Positions 1-8,454 of a stretch of 33,702 nucleotides of DNA are shown piece by piece. Below the pieces are notes generated by a model. The model had not been told where the DNA came from, did not search any database, and worked only from the letters and a program-made list of their open reading frames with translations. The DNA lies in the NCBI GenBank assembly GCA_013203115.1, contig JABMQW010000139.1, positions 1-33,702 of the forward strand, in the 5' to 3' direction. The translations under genes were made by a program, and so were the position numbers. Source of the DNA: Fidelibacterota bacterium (GTDB lineage Bacteria > Fidelibacterota > Marinisomatia > Marinisomatales > TCS56). How positions within the stretch are numbered: position 1 is the first letter of the stretch; each line of letters starts with the position of its first letter.

Positions 1-119
1 GAATCTTGAAAGTATCACTAAACCTTCTTCTCCTTCTTTCGGCAATACTCATTTTAAATTGTTCTCTTCTTGCCATTTTTGATCACCTATTATAACATTT
101 TGTTGCTTTTTAGTGGTCA
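1..119 (-). mobile_element. Partial IS element, IS3-like: N-terminus of an HTH transposase (orfA-like) plus putative terminal end
   Basis: Reverse complement of 1-76 translates as MARREQFKMSIAERRRRRFSDTFKI, resembling IS3-type OrfA N-termini (RRRRFSxxFK). The revcomp read from 119 starts TGACCACTAAAAAG, a TG-starting candidate IS end. The outer boundary is inferred. The ORF track omits it because it runs off the window. Confidence 0.55.
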
Positions 120-140
120 ACGTATTTCAGGCATTGACAA

Positions 141-713
141 GTGGCCAGGGCTTTGGACCTCGCGACACGGGAAGGTGTGATTATCAGTCAGGTGGTTGAA
201 GATAGTCCGGCCGAGAAAGCGGGCATCCGGATAGGAGATATAATCATTGGCTTTGATGGAGTTAAAATAAATGGCCCATCGAAATTGCAAAATGTGGTAT
301 CATCCACCAAGCCGGGAAAGAGATCGAAAGTGGAAATAATCCGCGATGGAAAGAAAAAGACCATCGGTGTGGTTTTAGGGGAATTATCCCAGGATGATCA
401 AGTGCTTGCCAGCCGTTTGACCAGCAATAAAAATGAACTTGGTATCAATGTTCAGGAATTGACCCGATCGCTAGCAGAACGGTTTAATATTGATTATGAT
501 ACGGAAGGCGTGATCATTACTGAGGTTGAGCGTGGTAGTCGCGGTGATGAAGCCGGTTTGCGCCCCGGCGATGTGATCGTTCGGGCTGGCTCGGAGGATA
601 TCACTACCATCAAGGAATTCCGCCGCCTGAGTAACCCCGAGGATAGGGATATTCTTTTACTGCTTGTCAAACGCGGTAATGTTTCTCGTTATTATACTTT
701 GGATATTGGTTAA
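141..713 (+). pseudogene. 3' remnant of an HtrA/Deg-type serine protease: two PDZ domains, no protease domain
   Basis: PDZ signatures: EGVIISQVVEDSPAEKAGIRIGDIIIGFDG and EGVIITEVERGSRGDEAGLRPGDVIVRAG. The protease domain is absent; a partial IS lies immediately upstream. Confidence 0.65.
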
Positions 714-731
714 TACTGAAATCCGGCGCTA

Positions 732-764
732 AAGGAAAATCCTCCTTCCGGGAGGATTTTCCTT
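732..764 (+). terminator. Hairpin with 14-bp perfect stem after the PDZ ORF
   Basis: AAGGAAAATCCTCC-TTCCG-GGAGGATTTTCCTT. There is no long T-tract beyond the stem, so it may be a terminator or a 3'-end stabiliser. Confidence 0.55.
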
Positions 765-920
765 ATAAAGACTAGCAGTACAAATTGACACTGGTAAGCT
801 ACTGCAATTAACTTTATAAGCTAAAAATGTACCGAATAAAGTATCTATTGGTGGTATTATTTTTGAAACACAGCTCCTGTTATAATTATGCTAAATGAAT
901 ATTAAAGACACGGTAGACGC

Positions 921-3900
921 ATGATCAAGAAAGTTGATCCAAAAGTTGATTTCATCGCGCTGGAACACGAGATTCAGGAATTTTGGAAATCCAAACGGAT
1001 TTTTGAGAAGCGCGTACAGGCTAATCAGGGCAAGCCACGCTGGAGTTTTCTGGATGGACCGATTACGGCTAATAATCCAATGGGTGTGCACCATGCCTGG
1101 GGACGTACTTTGAAAGACGTATTTCAGCGCTATATGGCGATGACCGGTCATGAATTGCGCTATCAGAATGGATTCGACTGCCAGGGATTATGGGTTGAAG
1201 TTGAAGTGGAGAAGGAACTGGGCTTTAAATCCAAGCGCGATGTGGAAGAATTTGGAATTGAGAAATTTGTTAATCTTTGCAAGGATCGAGTCCGTAAATA
1301 TTCTGAAATCCAGACCCAACAATCAATTCGGCTTGGTTATTGGATGGACTGGGATAATTCCTATTATACCATGTCGGATGAAAATAATTATACGATCTGG
1401 GCATTTCTGAAAAAATTATTCGAAAAGGGTAAGATATATAAAGGTACCGATGTTGTTCCATGGTCCGGTAAATCCGGTACATCGTATTCGCAGATGGAAA
1501 TTATCGAAGGCCGTAAACTGGTGGCACACGATGCTGTTTTTGTCCGTTTTCCATTGCAGGATCGTGAAAATGAATACCTTCTGGTTTGGACTACGACACC
1601 TTGGACATTGACTTCTAATGTTGCTGCTGCTGTAAATGTTAATCTGGATTATGTTCGCTTACGTGCCAAAGATGGATCGTTATATTATATTATTGCTGAT
1701 AATCTGGAATACCAGCGACTGGAAAAGCAATTCGCCGATAAAAAACAATGGGTCAATGGTGTTCCGAAATTGAAGACAATTGCTCAGGTATTCAAAGAAC
1801 AGGGCGGCTATACACTGGAAGGCACAACAAAAGGCTCTGAAATGGTTGGCTGGCAGTATATTGGACCTTTTGATGATTTGGAAGCCCAATCAATTGCCGG
1901 TGGTCATCCCTTTGCCCGGCCTGAATTAGAAAAAGATGGCGTAACCGGAATAAATTGTCATAAAGTAATTGATGGCGGCAAAGATTCTGAAGGTAAAGAT
2001 GTTGTTGTGGCTGGTGAAGGAACCGGGATTGTTCATGTTGCTCCCGGTTGCGGAGATATTGATCATAAAATTGGTTTGGAATTGGGCTTGGTTGATATAG
2101 CTCCCCTGGATGATGAATCAAAATATATCGAAGGTTTTGGCTGGTTAACCGGTTTGCTGGCTACTGATCAGGCGACCACTAATAAAATTGTTGAGAATCT
2201 TAAACAAAATGATTTTCTGGTTCATGTTGAACGATACCCGCATGTTTATCCCCATTGTTGGCGGTCAGGCGACGAGTTGGTTTTCCGGATGGTGAGCGAA
2301 TGGTATATCAAAATGGATTGGCGCGAGGATATTAAAACCATAGTTGATCAAATTAATTGGCTACCAGCATGGGGTCGTGAACGTGAACACGAATGGTTAG
2401 ACAACATGAGTGACTGGATGATTTCAAAAAAACGTTTTTGGGGTCTTGCTTTACCGATCTGGACGTTTGGTGATGGTAGTTACTATGTTATTGGTTCCAA
2501 GGCAGAATTAAAAGAGTTAAGCGTAGCAGGTTGGGATGAATTTGAAGGGCACAGCCCGCACCGTCCCTGGGTGGACAAGGTAAAAATCCGTCATCCTGAA
2601 ACCGGCTTAATCGGTACCCGCATACCCGATGTTGGCAATCCCTGGCTGGATGCCGGTATTGTACCTTATTCAACGATGAATTATCTAAGCGACCCGGATT
2701 ATTGGCAGAAATGGTTCCCGGCTGATTTTATTACTGAATGTTTTCCGGGTCAATTCCGCAACTGGTTTTATTCATTGCTGGCTATGTCTGTCATTATGGA
2801 GAACAAACCTCCTTTTAAAACTTTGCTGGGGCATGCCTTAGTCAAAGACGAAACCGGCCGTGATATGCATAAATCCTGGGGCAATACAATCTGGTTTGAT
2901 GATGCGGCCGAGAAAATGGGCGTGGATGTAATGCGCTGGATGTATGCGGCCCAGAATGTTGAGCATAATCTACTGTTTGGGTACCACCGTGCCGATGATA
3001 TGCGTAAACGGGTTATTACCCTCTGGAATTCCTATTCGTTTTTTGCCACTTATGCTGCTTTAGATCAATTTTCACCAACCGATTTAAACCTAAGTGAAGA
3101 TGACCTCACTATTCTTGATCGATGGATTCTTTCTAAATTGAATCAATTAATTATTGATTGTCGTGCAGCAATTGAAAATTTCCAGATTTTTCGGATGATG
3201 CGCAAAATCAATCTGTTTCTGGAGGATTTGTCTAACTGGTACATTCGTCGTAATCGCCGTCGTTTCTGGAAAAGTGAAGATGATGCGGACAAAAATGCCG
3301 CCTATCAGGTTTTATACGAAGTATTGCTGAAATCAATTCAATTGTTAGCACCGGTATTACCGTTTATTACCGAGAACATATATCAAAATCTGGCATGTAA
3401 TAGTGGTTCAGACTTGCCGGAAAGCGTTCATTTATGTGATTATCCCATTGCTGATCAAGATCGCATCGATAATGAATTGATGCAACAGGTTGATGCCTTA
3501 CGTAAATTGGTTGAACTGGGGCGATCGGCTCGCAATCAGGCTGGCTTGAAAATCAGACAACCACTGGCAAAACTAGCTTACATCATTAAAGATGATGCGA
3601 CTTCCGACTTTATTCAGGAGCATAAATCGGTAATTCTTGAAGAATTAAATGTTAAAGCAATTGAAAGAGTTGGTGAATCAAGTCAATTGCTAAGTTACCG
3701 TGTTAAGCCCAATTTACCGGTGCTTGGTCCAAAGTATGGAAGACTAATGGATGGCATCCAGAGCGAATTATCGAAACTGCCAGTTGAGGATATAATGGCA
3801 TCAATCGAGAATTCAGGTCAAATACATTTAACAATTGATTCTTCTGGCATTATTCTTGAGGTAAATGATTTGTTAATTGATAAAACTTCTGCCGCAGGTT

Positions 3901-4229
3901 ATACTTCAACCAGCGATGGTGAAATGACCGTGGGTCTTGTTACCGAATTGTCTGAGGAATTGATTCAGGAAGGAATCGTCCGAGATGTAATTAGACAGGT
4001 GCAAATTATGCGAAAAAAGGCTAAATTCGCAGTTGAAGATAGAATCAATATTTATGGTACGTTTGATGGACCAACAGGCGCTGCGATAAGGGCCAATAAG
4101 GAATATTTTTATAACGAAACATTAACTCAAAAGCTAATACCTGAGCTGCAACCGGGTGAATATAGTGAAACTATCACTGTACGCGATTGGAGCTTTACCA
4201 TTGCTATTAAACGTGTGAAAAAGGGTTAA
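921..4229 (+). CDS. ileS: Isoleucyl-tRNA synthetase
   Basis: 1102 aa; LDGPITANNPMGVHHAWGRT, editing-domain VWTTTPWTLTSN, HGDxDHK-like GCGDIDHKIG, MHKSWGN (KMSKS position), anticodon-binding region SNWYIRRNRRRFW. Confidence 0.95.
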   Translation: MIKKVDPKVDFIALEHEIQEFWKSKRIFEKRVQANQGKPRWSFLDGPITANNPMGVHHAWGRTLKDVFQRYMAMTGHELRYQNGFDCQGLWVEVEVEKELGFKSKRDVEEFGIEKFVNLCKDRVRKYSEIQTQQSIRLGYWMDWDNSYYTMSDENNYTIWAFLKKLFEKGKIYKGTDVVPWSGKSGTSYSQMEIIEGRKLVAHDAVFVRFPLQDRENEYLLVWTTTPWTLTSNVAAAVNVNLDYVRLRAKDGSLYYIIADNLEYQRLEKQFADKKQWVNGVPKLKTIAQVFKEQGGYTLEGTTKGSEMVGWQYIGPFDDLEAQSIAGGHPFARPELEKDGVTGINCHKVIDGGKDSEGKDVVVAGEGTGIVHVAPGCGDIDHKIGLELGLVDIAPLDDESKYIEGFGWLTGLLATDQATTNKIVENLKQNDFLVHVERYPHVYPHCWRSGDELVFRMVSEWYIKMDWREDIKTIVDQINWLPAWGREREHEWLDNMSDWMISKKRFWGLALPIWTFGDGSYYVIGSKAELKELSVAGWDEFEGHSPHRPWVDKVKIRHPETGLIGTRIPDVGNPWLDAGIVPYSTMNYLSDPDYWQKWFPADFITECFPGQFRNWFYSLLAMSVIMENKPPFKTLLGHALVKDETGRDMHKSWGNTIWFDDAAEKMGVDVMRWMYAAQNVEHNLLFGYHRADDMRKRVITLWNSYSFFATYAALDQFSPTDLNLSEDDLTILDRWILSKLNQLIIDCRAAIENFQIFRMMRKINLFLEDLSNWYIRRNRRRFWKSEDDADKNAAYQVLYEVLLKSIQLLAPVLPFITENIYQNLACNSGSDLPESVHLCDYPIADQDRIDNELMQQVDALRKLVELGRSARNQAGLKIRQPLAKLAYIIKDDATSDFIQEHKSVILEELNVKAIERVGESSQLLSYRVKPNLPVLGPKYGRLMDGIQSELSKLPVEDIMASIENSGQIHLTIDSSGIILEVNDLLIDKTSAAGYTSTSDGEMTVGLVTELSEELIQEGIVRDVIRQVQIMRKKAKFAVEDRINIYGTFDGPTGAAIRANKEYFYNETLTQKLIPELQPGEYSETITVRDWSFTIAIKRVKKG

Positions 4230-4241
4230 ATGAGGTCTACT

Positions 4242-4637
4242 ATGGCAAAGAAGCAATATCCCACAGGAAAATTGGAAAAATTTCGGAAGCTAATTCTGGA
4301 AAAAATGAACGTAGTTGCCGATGAAGTGGTAACAATTCAGGATGGTATCAATACGTCCAAAAATCCCAATGGAGCGATGTCCCAGGATTCAATTTACAGT
4401 GTCCATATGGCTGATGCCGGTACGGATTCTCATGAACGGGAAAAAAATTATCTGCTCATGACCAGGGAAGAGAATTACTATCGTAATCTAACAGTGGCAC
4501 TTGAGCGGATCGATACCAAAGAATTCGGGACTTGTATTATTTGTGGTGAGTTAATTGCCGAAGAGCGCATGATTGAAGTCCCCAATACTAATAAATGTGT
4601 ATCCTGTAAGTTGAAAGAGAAACTCAATCTGGTATGA
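4242..4637 (+). CDS. DksA/TraR family C4-type zinc-finger protein
   Basis: Cys4 motif CIICGELIAEERMIEVPNTNKCVSC. The ORF track starts at 4230, but GAGG at 4231-4234 is a good SD for the ATG at 4242 (MAKKQYPTGK). Confidence 0.88.
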   Translation: MAKKQYPTGKLEKFRKLILEKMNVVADEVVTIQDGINTSKNPNGAMSQDSIYSVHMADAGTDSHEREKNYLLMTREENYYRNLTVALERIDTKEFGTCIICGELIAEERMIEVPNTNKCVSCKLKEKLNLV

Positions 4638-5110
4638 GGGTGCTTTTCGTCACCGTATTTCTTTTAATACTGGATCAGATTACCAAAGCCCTAACCCGTG
4701 TACAGATGGATTTACATGAATCCATTCCCATCATTCAGGATTTTTTCCATCTTACACATGTAGCTAATGATGGAATGGCATTTGGGATTAATTTTCCGGC
4801 CGGGATTTATGTCTTTACTTTCGTATCATTTATCGCTTCCATCGGATTGGCCTGGTATCTGTGGCATGTTCGGAAGGCGACCTTGCTCTTGCGTTTATCG
4901 CTGGCTTTTATCCTGGCAGGAGCTGTCGGTAATCTGATTGACCGGGTACTGTTCCAAGAAGTAGTAGATTTTCTTGATTTTATGATCGCCGGTCATCATT
5001 GGCCGGTATTTAATGTGGCCGATTCTTCCGTAACAGTCGGCATGTTTTTTTTCCTTTATTATTCACTAATCCTTCAGCCCAAACTGGAAACTGCCCATTC
5101 ACCCAATTGA
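4634..5110 (+). CDS. lspA: Lipoprotein signal peptidase (signal peptidase II)
   Basis: LDQITKALT, NDGMAFGI, GAVGNLIDR, VVDFLDF, FNVADSSVTVG; four hydrophobic segments. Confidence 0.95.
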   Translation: MRVLFVTVFLLILDQITKALTRVQMDLHESIPIIQDFFHLTHVANDGMAFGINFPAGIYVFTFVSFIASIGLAWYLWHVRKATLLLRLSLAFILAGAVGNLIDRVLFQEVVDFLDFMIAGHHWPVFNVADSSVTVGMFFFLYYSLILQPKLETAHSPN

Positions 5111-6075
5111 ATACTGTTACTTTACAGGTACAGATTAGGGAAAAAATTCGACTTGATAAGTATCTGTCGGATCAGTTAACAGATATATCGCGGACACGGA
5201 TTCAACAGCAGATTAAATCCGGTAATGTTACGGTAAATGGTAAACCGGTAAAAGCCAGTTATCAATTGGAGGGGGGGGAAGAAATTTACGTTGTTTTAAT
5301 CGACAGTCAACCGGAACCGGCAATAGTTATCCCGCAACAGATGGATTTGGATATAATTTATGAAGATAGTGCCCTGGCGGTTATCAATAAACCGGCTGGG
5401 TTGGTGGTACATCCGGGCAAAGGTAACAGGGAAGATACTCTGGCCAATGGATTGGCATACCATTTTCGAAATTTATCCGATGTAAATGGGGTTTTGCGTC
5501 CCGGTCTAATTCATCGATTGGATAAAAATACCACTGGATTAATTATTATTGCCAAAACCAATCAAGCGCACCTAAAATTAGCGCGCTTATTTGAACAGCG
5601 TGAGATTGAAAAAACCTATTTGGGAGTGACTTGGGGCGAATGGGATTCAAGAACCGGAAGAATCGAAATTGGTATTCGGCGTCAGCGTTCCGATCCTACC
5701 CGGTTTGAAGCATCAAACGATGGTAAACCAGCCATTACTGATTACGAAGTAATCGATACGTTTCGCTATTTAAGTTATGTCCAATTCTTTCCGCGGACTG
5801 GTAGAACACATCAAATCCGTGTTCATTCGGCTCATTCGGGATTTGCTATTTTTGCCGATACAGTGTATAATGGAGGTGTGAATCGCACCAAAGGGTATCT
5901 GCCTGAGGTTAGAAAATTTTTACAAGGATTATTGAATAAAATTAATCGGCAAGCCTTACACGCTTTCCGGATTCGGTTTAAGCATCCGAATTCCGGGGAG
6001 GACATCCAGTTTGAAGCACCACTTCCACCGGATATGACCTATTTGCTATCGGAAATCAAGCGATTTAATGGATGA
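5107..6075 (+). CDS. rluD: RluD-family 23S rRNA pseudouridine synthase
   Basis: S4 domain N-terminus; catalytic GLIHRLDKNTTGLIIIAKT; RTGRTHQIRVH. The start (TTG at 5107) is uncertain. Confidence 0.92.
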   Translation: MNTVTLQVQIREKIRLDKYLSDQLTDISRTRIQQQIKSGNVTVNGKPVKASYQLEGGEEIYVVLIDSQPEPAIVIPQQMDLDIIYEDSALAVINKPAGLVVHPGKGNREDTLANGLAYHFRNLSDVNGVLRPGLIHRLDKNTTGLIIIAKTNQAHLKLARLFEQREIEKTYLGVTWGEWDSRTGRIEIGIRRQRSDPTRFEASNDGKPAITDYEVIDTFRYLSYVQFFPRTGRTHQIRVHSAHSGFAIFADTVYNGGVNRTKGYLPEVRKFLQGLLNKINRQALHAFRIRFKHPNSGEDIQFEAPLPPDMTYLLSEIKRFNG

Positions 6076-6991
6076 TCCGAAACTAATTTTAATAAACGAT
6101 TTTCTTGCTTATATCATTAAAGAACGCAATTATTCCATTAAAACCAGACTGGCATATGCCCATGACCTTGAACGATTTCAGGTTTTTTTCGATTCGTATA
6201 CCGGCTTATTAACAAATGATTTTTTAAAAGTTGATCGAACTACCATCAGGCATTTTCTCGGTTCCGAATTTGAAAATGGATTTTCCAGTCGAACGGTTGC
6301 CCGCCGATTAGCCTCGTTAAAATCCTTTTTTAAATATTTGCTGAAAGCTGAAGAACTGCAAGCAAATCCTACCCTTGGAATAAAAACTCCCCGTACCCCC
6401 AAATCTTTACCAAACGTATTCTCTGAAAAATTAATTAACCAGTTGATGACTCTACCACCGGCAAATACCTTATCAGGTTTATGTGATCGAGCGATTTTAG
6501 AGTTGTTTTATAGTACCGGAATACGTTTAAGTGAATTAGCCACACTAAATATTGGCGATGTCTATTTTGAAAATCTGTTAATAAAAGTGACCGGGAAAGG
6601 AAATAGGCAAAGGATAATACCATTTGGTTTAACAGCCAAAAAATCCCTGGAACATTATCTGCGTGAACGTGGTAATACAAGTCTACATATCGATCGACGG
6701 CAACCAGTATTTATGAACAGTCGGAAAAAGCGATTATCAATTAGAACTATTCAGCGTCACGTAAAACAATATTTACATTTATTAATGGAAGGGGAAAATT
6801 TAGGACCGCACACTCTGCGGCATTCATTTGCCACACACTTGATGAATAAAGGTGCTGATATCAGATCGGTTAAAGATTTATTAGGGCATAGCAGTTTATC
6901 TTCTACTCAGGTTTATACCCATCTTCAACCGGAGCGTATGAAGAAAATTCACAACCAAGCCCACCCGCACGGAAGTACACACCGTAAGTGA
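6068..6991 (+). CDS. xerC: XerC/XerD-type tyrosine recombinase
   Basis: SAM-like N-terminal domain; catalytic STGIRLSEL (R), HTLRHSFATHL (HxxR), LLGHSSLSSTQVYTH (H/Y). C versus D is not resolved. Confidence 0.9.
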   Translation: MDDPKLILINDFLAYIIKERNYSIKTRLAYAHDLERFQVFFDSYTGLLTNDFLKVDRTTIRHFLGSEFENGFSSRTVARRLASLKSFFKYLLKAEELQANPTLGIKTPRTPKSLPNVFSEKLINQLMTLPPANTLSGLCDRAILELFYSTGIRLSELATLNIGDVYFENLLIKVTGKGNRQRIIPFGLTAKKSLEHYLRERGNTSLHIDRRQPVFMNSRKKRLSIRTIQRHVKQYLHLLMEGENLGPHTLRHSFATHLMNKGADIRSVKDLLGHSSLSSTQVYTHLQPERMKKIHNQAHPHGSTHRK

Positions 6992-7016
6992 TCAGAATTT
7001 CTGTGGAACGGATAAG

Positions 7017-7041
7017 ATTTGGTACATGATTTGTACCAAAT
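7017..7041. repeat. Perfect inverted repeat, 10-bp arms with 5-bp spacer, between xer and hpf
   Basis: ATTTGGTACA-TGATT-TGTACCAAAT. Confidence 0.85.
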
Positions 7042-7091
7042 GAAGTACATTGCAACAGAACAATGCACATTAAAGTGAAAGGTAATAGAAT

Positions 7092-7379
7092 ATGATAATT
7101 GAATTCACTGCTCGTCATTTTAAAGCACCCGATCAACTGAGAGAATATGCTGAAAACGAAATGAATCGATTGACTCGATATTTCGATCGGATTACGCAGG
7201 GACAGATAATATTAATTCACGAGAATAATCACTACTCGGTAGAAATTAACATTTCCGTTCCGAATGACAAATTAAATGTGAAGGAATCATCAGATAATAT
7301 TACAAAAAGTATTGATCGTGCCGTAGACACTATGGTAACTCGAGTTAAAAAATATAAACAGAAATTGAGACATTTTTAA
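7092..7379 (+). CDS. hpf: Short ribosome hibernation promoting factor (HPF/RaiA family)
   Basis: 95 aa; MIIEFTARHFKAPDQLREYAENEMNRL...YFDRI and SIDRAVDTMVTRVKKYKQK are typical of HPF. Confidence 0.9.
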   Translation: MIIEFTARHFKAPDQLREYAENEMNRLTRYFDRITQGQIILIHENNHYSVEINISVPNDKLNVKESSDNITKSIDRAVDTMVTRVKKYKQKLRHF

Positions 7380-7399
7380 CCACCTGAATATCTATTTCC

Positions 7400-8314
7400 G
7401 TGAAAGTCATCCTGCCTGTGGCGGGTTATGGAACCCGCCTCAAACCCCATACTGATACTATTCAAAAAGCGCTTTTACCTGTTGCCGGTAAAGCACTATT
7501 GGATCATATCATCGAAGATCTGTTAAAATATGGTATTGACCGAATCAATTTAATTATCGGCCATTTGGGTGAACAGATTATAAGTTATATGGAAAAATAT
7601 GCCGGTGACTTCGAATTCATCACTCAAACCGAACGCTTGGGATTGGGTCATGCAGTTTTACAGGGATTGAAGGATGTTGATGAACCGGTTCTGGTACATC
7701 TGGGTGATGCAGTATATAAATATCCATTTTCGCAATTGAATGATTTGACTGCCAACGGAATTGCCGTTTTACCCGTTGATGATCCGACTCGCTTTGGAGT
7801 AGTGGAATTAGATGGTGATACAATAATTGGTTTTCATGAAAAAGTAGCAGATCCGCCGAGTAATCTCGCTATCATCGGATTGTACTATTTCCAGAGCGAA
7901 GCACGCTTGAAGCAGGCAATCGAATATTTGGTTCAAAATGACCTGCGCACGAAAGGCGAGTACCAGATAACCGATGCGATGGCAGTGATGCTGGGCTGGG
8001 GAGATCCGTTCACGGCTCTACCCGGGGCTGAGTGGTACGACGCCGGTGTTCCGGGTACTTACCTGGAAACCAATCGATTGTTGCTGGAGACCCATCATGA
8101 AAATATTCAAAGTGTGGAATTTAAAGAACCGGTTTTTATCGGCGAAAACTGCTCTATTAACAATTCAATAATTGGTCCGAACGTTACCATCATGTCAAAT
8201 TGCATTATTTCTGATTGCAACATCGCGGATAGTATCGTACTTGCTGATTCCAAGTTGGAAAATCAACAGATCGTTTCCAAAATCATTGCTGAAGACGGTT
8301 TAAAATTCTGCTGA
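7400..8314 (+). CDS. Sugar nucleotidyltransferase (glucose-1-phosphate thymidylyl/uridylyltransferase-like)
   Basis: GTG start; MKVILPVAGYGTRLKPHTDTIQKALLPVAGKALLDH signature; C-terminal hexapeptide-like repeats. Confidence 0.85.
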   Translation: MKVILPVAGYGTRLKPHTDTIQKALLPVAGKALLDHIIEDLLKYGIDRINLIIGHLGEQIISYMEKYAGDFEFITQTERLGLGHAVLQGLKDVDEPVLVHLGDAVYKYPFSQLNDLTANGIAVLPVDDPTRFGVVELDGDTIIGFHEKVADPPSNLAIIGLYYFQSEARLKQAIEYLVQNDLRTKGEYQITDAMAVMLGWGDPFTALPGAEWYDAGVPGTYLETNRLLLETHHENIQSVEFKEPVFIGENCSINNSIIGPNVTIMSNCIISDCNIADSIVLADSKLENQQIVSKIIAEDGLKFC

Positions 8315-8334
8315 TTAATATAGGAAAAAAACCT

Positions 8335-8363
8335 TTGAATCATTATTGAAAACTATTTAAAAT
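8335..8363 (+). promoter_or_regulatory. Candidate sigma70-type promoter for the met operon
   Basis: TTGAAT (8335-8340), 17 bp spacer, TAAAAT (8358-8363). The predicted start near 8370 coincides with the first base of riboswitch helix P1. Confidence 0.5.
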
Positions 8364-8369
8364 TAGAGC

Positions 8370-8423
8370 CGTCGGGATTTGAGCCATATTGCTCCGACGT
8401 TAAATAATGCAGCTAAAAAGGCC
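8370..8423 (+). ncRNA. SAM-II riboswitch aptamer (metA leader class)
   Basis: CGTCGGGATTTGAGCCATATTGCTCCGACGTTAAATAATGCAGCTAAAAAGGCC. P1 CGTCGG/CCGACG; loop with ATTT, GCC and ATTGC; 3' tail TAAATAATGCAGCTAAAAAGG matches the recalled SAM-II consensus (AUUU..CC..AUUGC..UAAAU..UGUAGCUAAAAAGG). Lies upstream of metH. Confidence 0.9.
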
Positions 8424-8427
8424 AATC

Positions 8428-8451
8428 AGCCGGTTTAGCGCCGGCTTTTTT
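8428..8451 (+). terminator. Intrinsic terminator between SAM-II aptamer and metH start (expression platform)
   Basis: AGCCGG-TTTAGCG-CCGGCT followed by TTTTT. Confidence 0.8.
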
Positions 8452-8454
8452 ACT

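Noticed and set aside
780-920. Possible T-box or other leader upstream of ileS
   Set aside because: No T-box sequence (TGGNACCGCG) or terminator is visible in this ~140-bp AT-rich gap; only weak promoter-like elements are present.
891-2673. Minus-strand and alternate-frame ORFs of 60-140 aa inside ileS (e.g. 891..1151 -, 1150..1410 +, 1792..2121 -)
   Set aside because: They overlap a clearly conserved CDS, have low-complexity shadow-frame translations and no recognisable domains.
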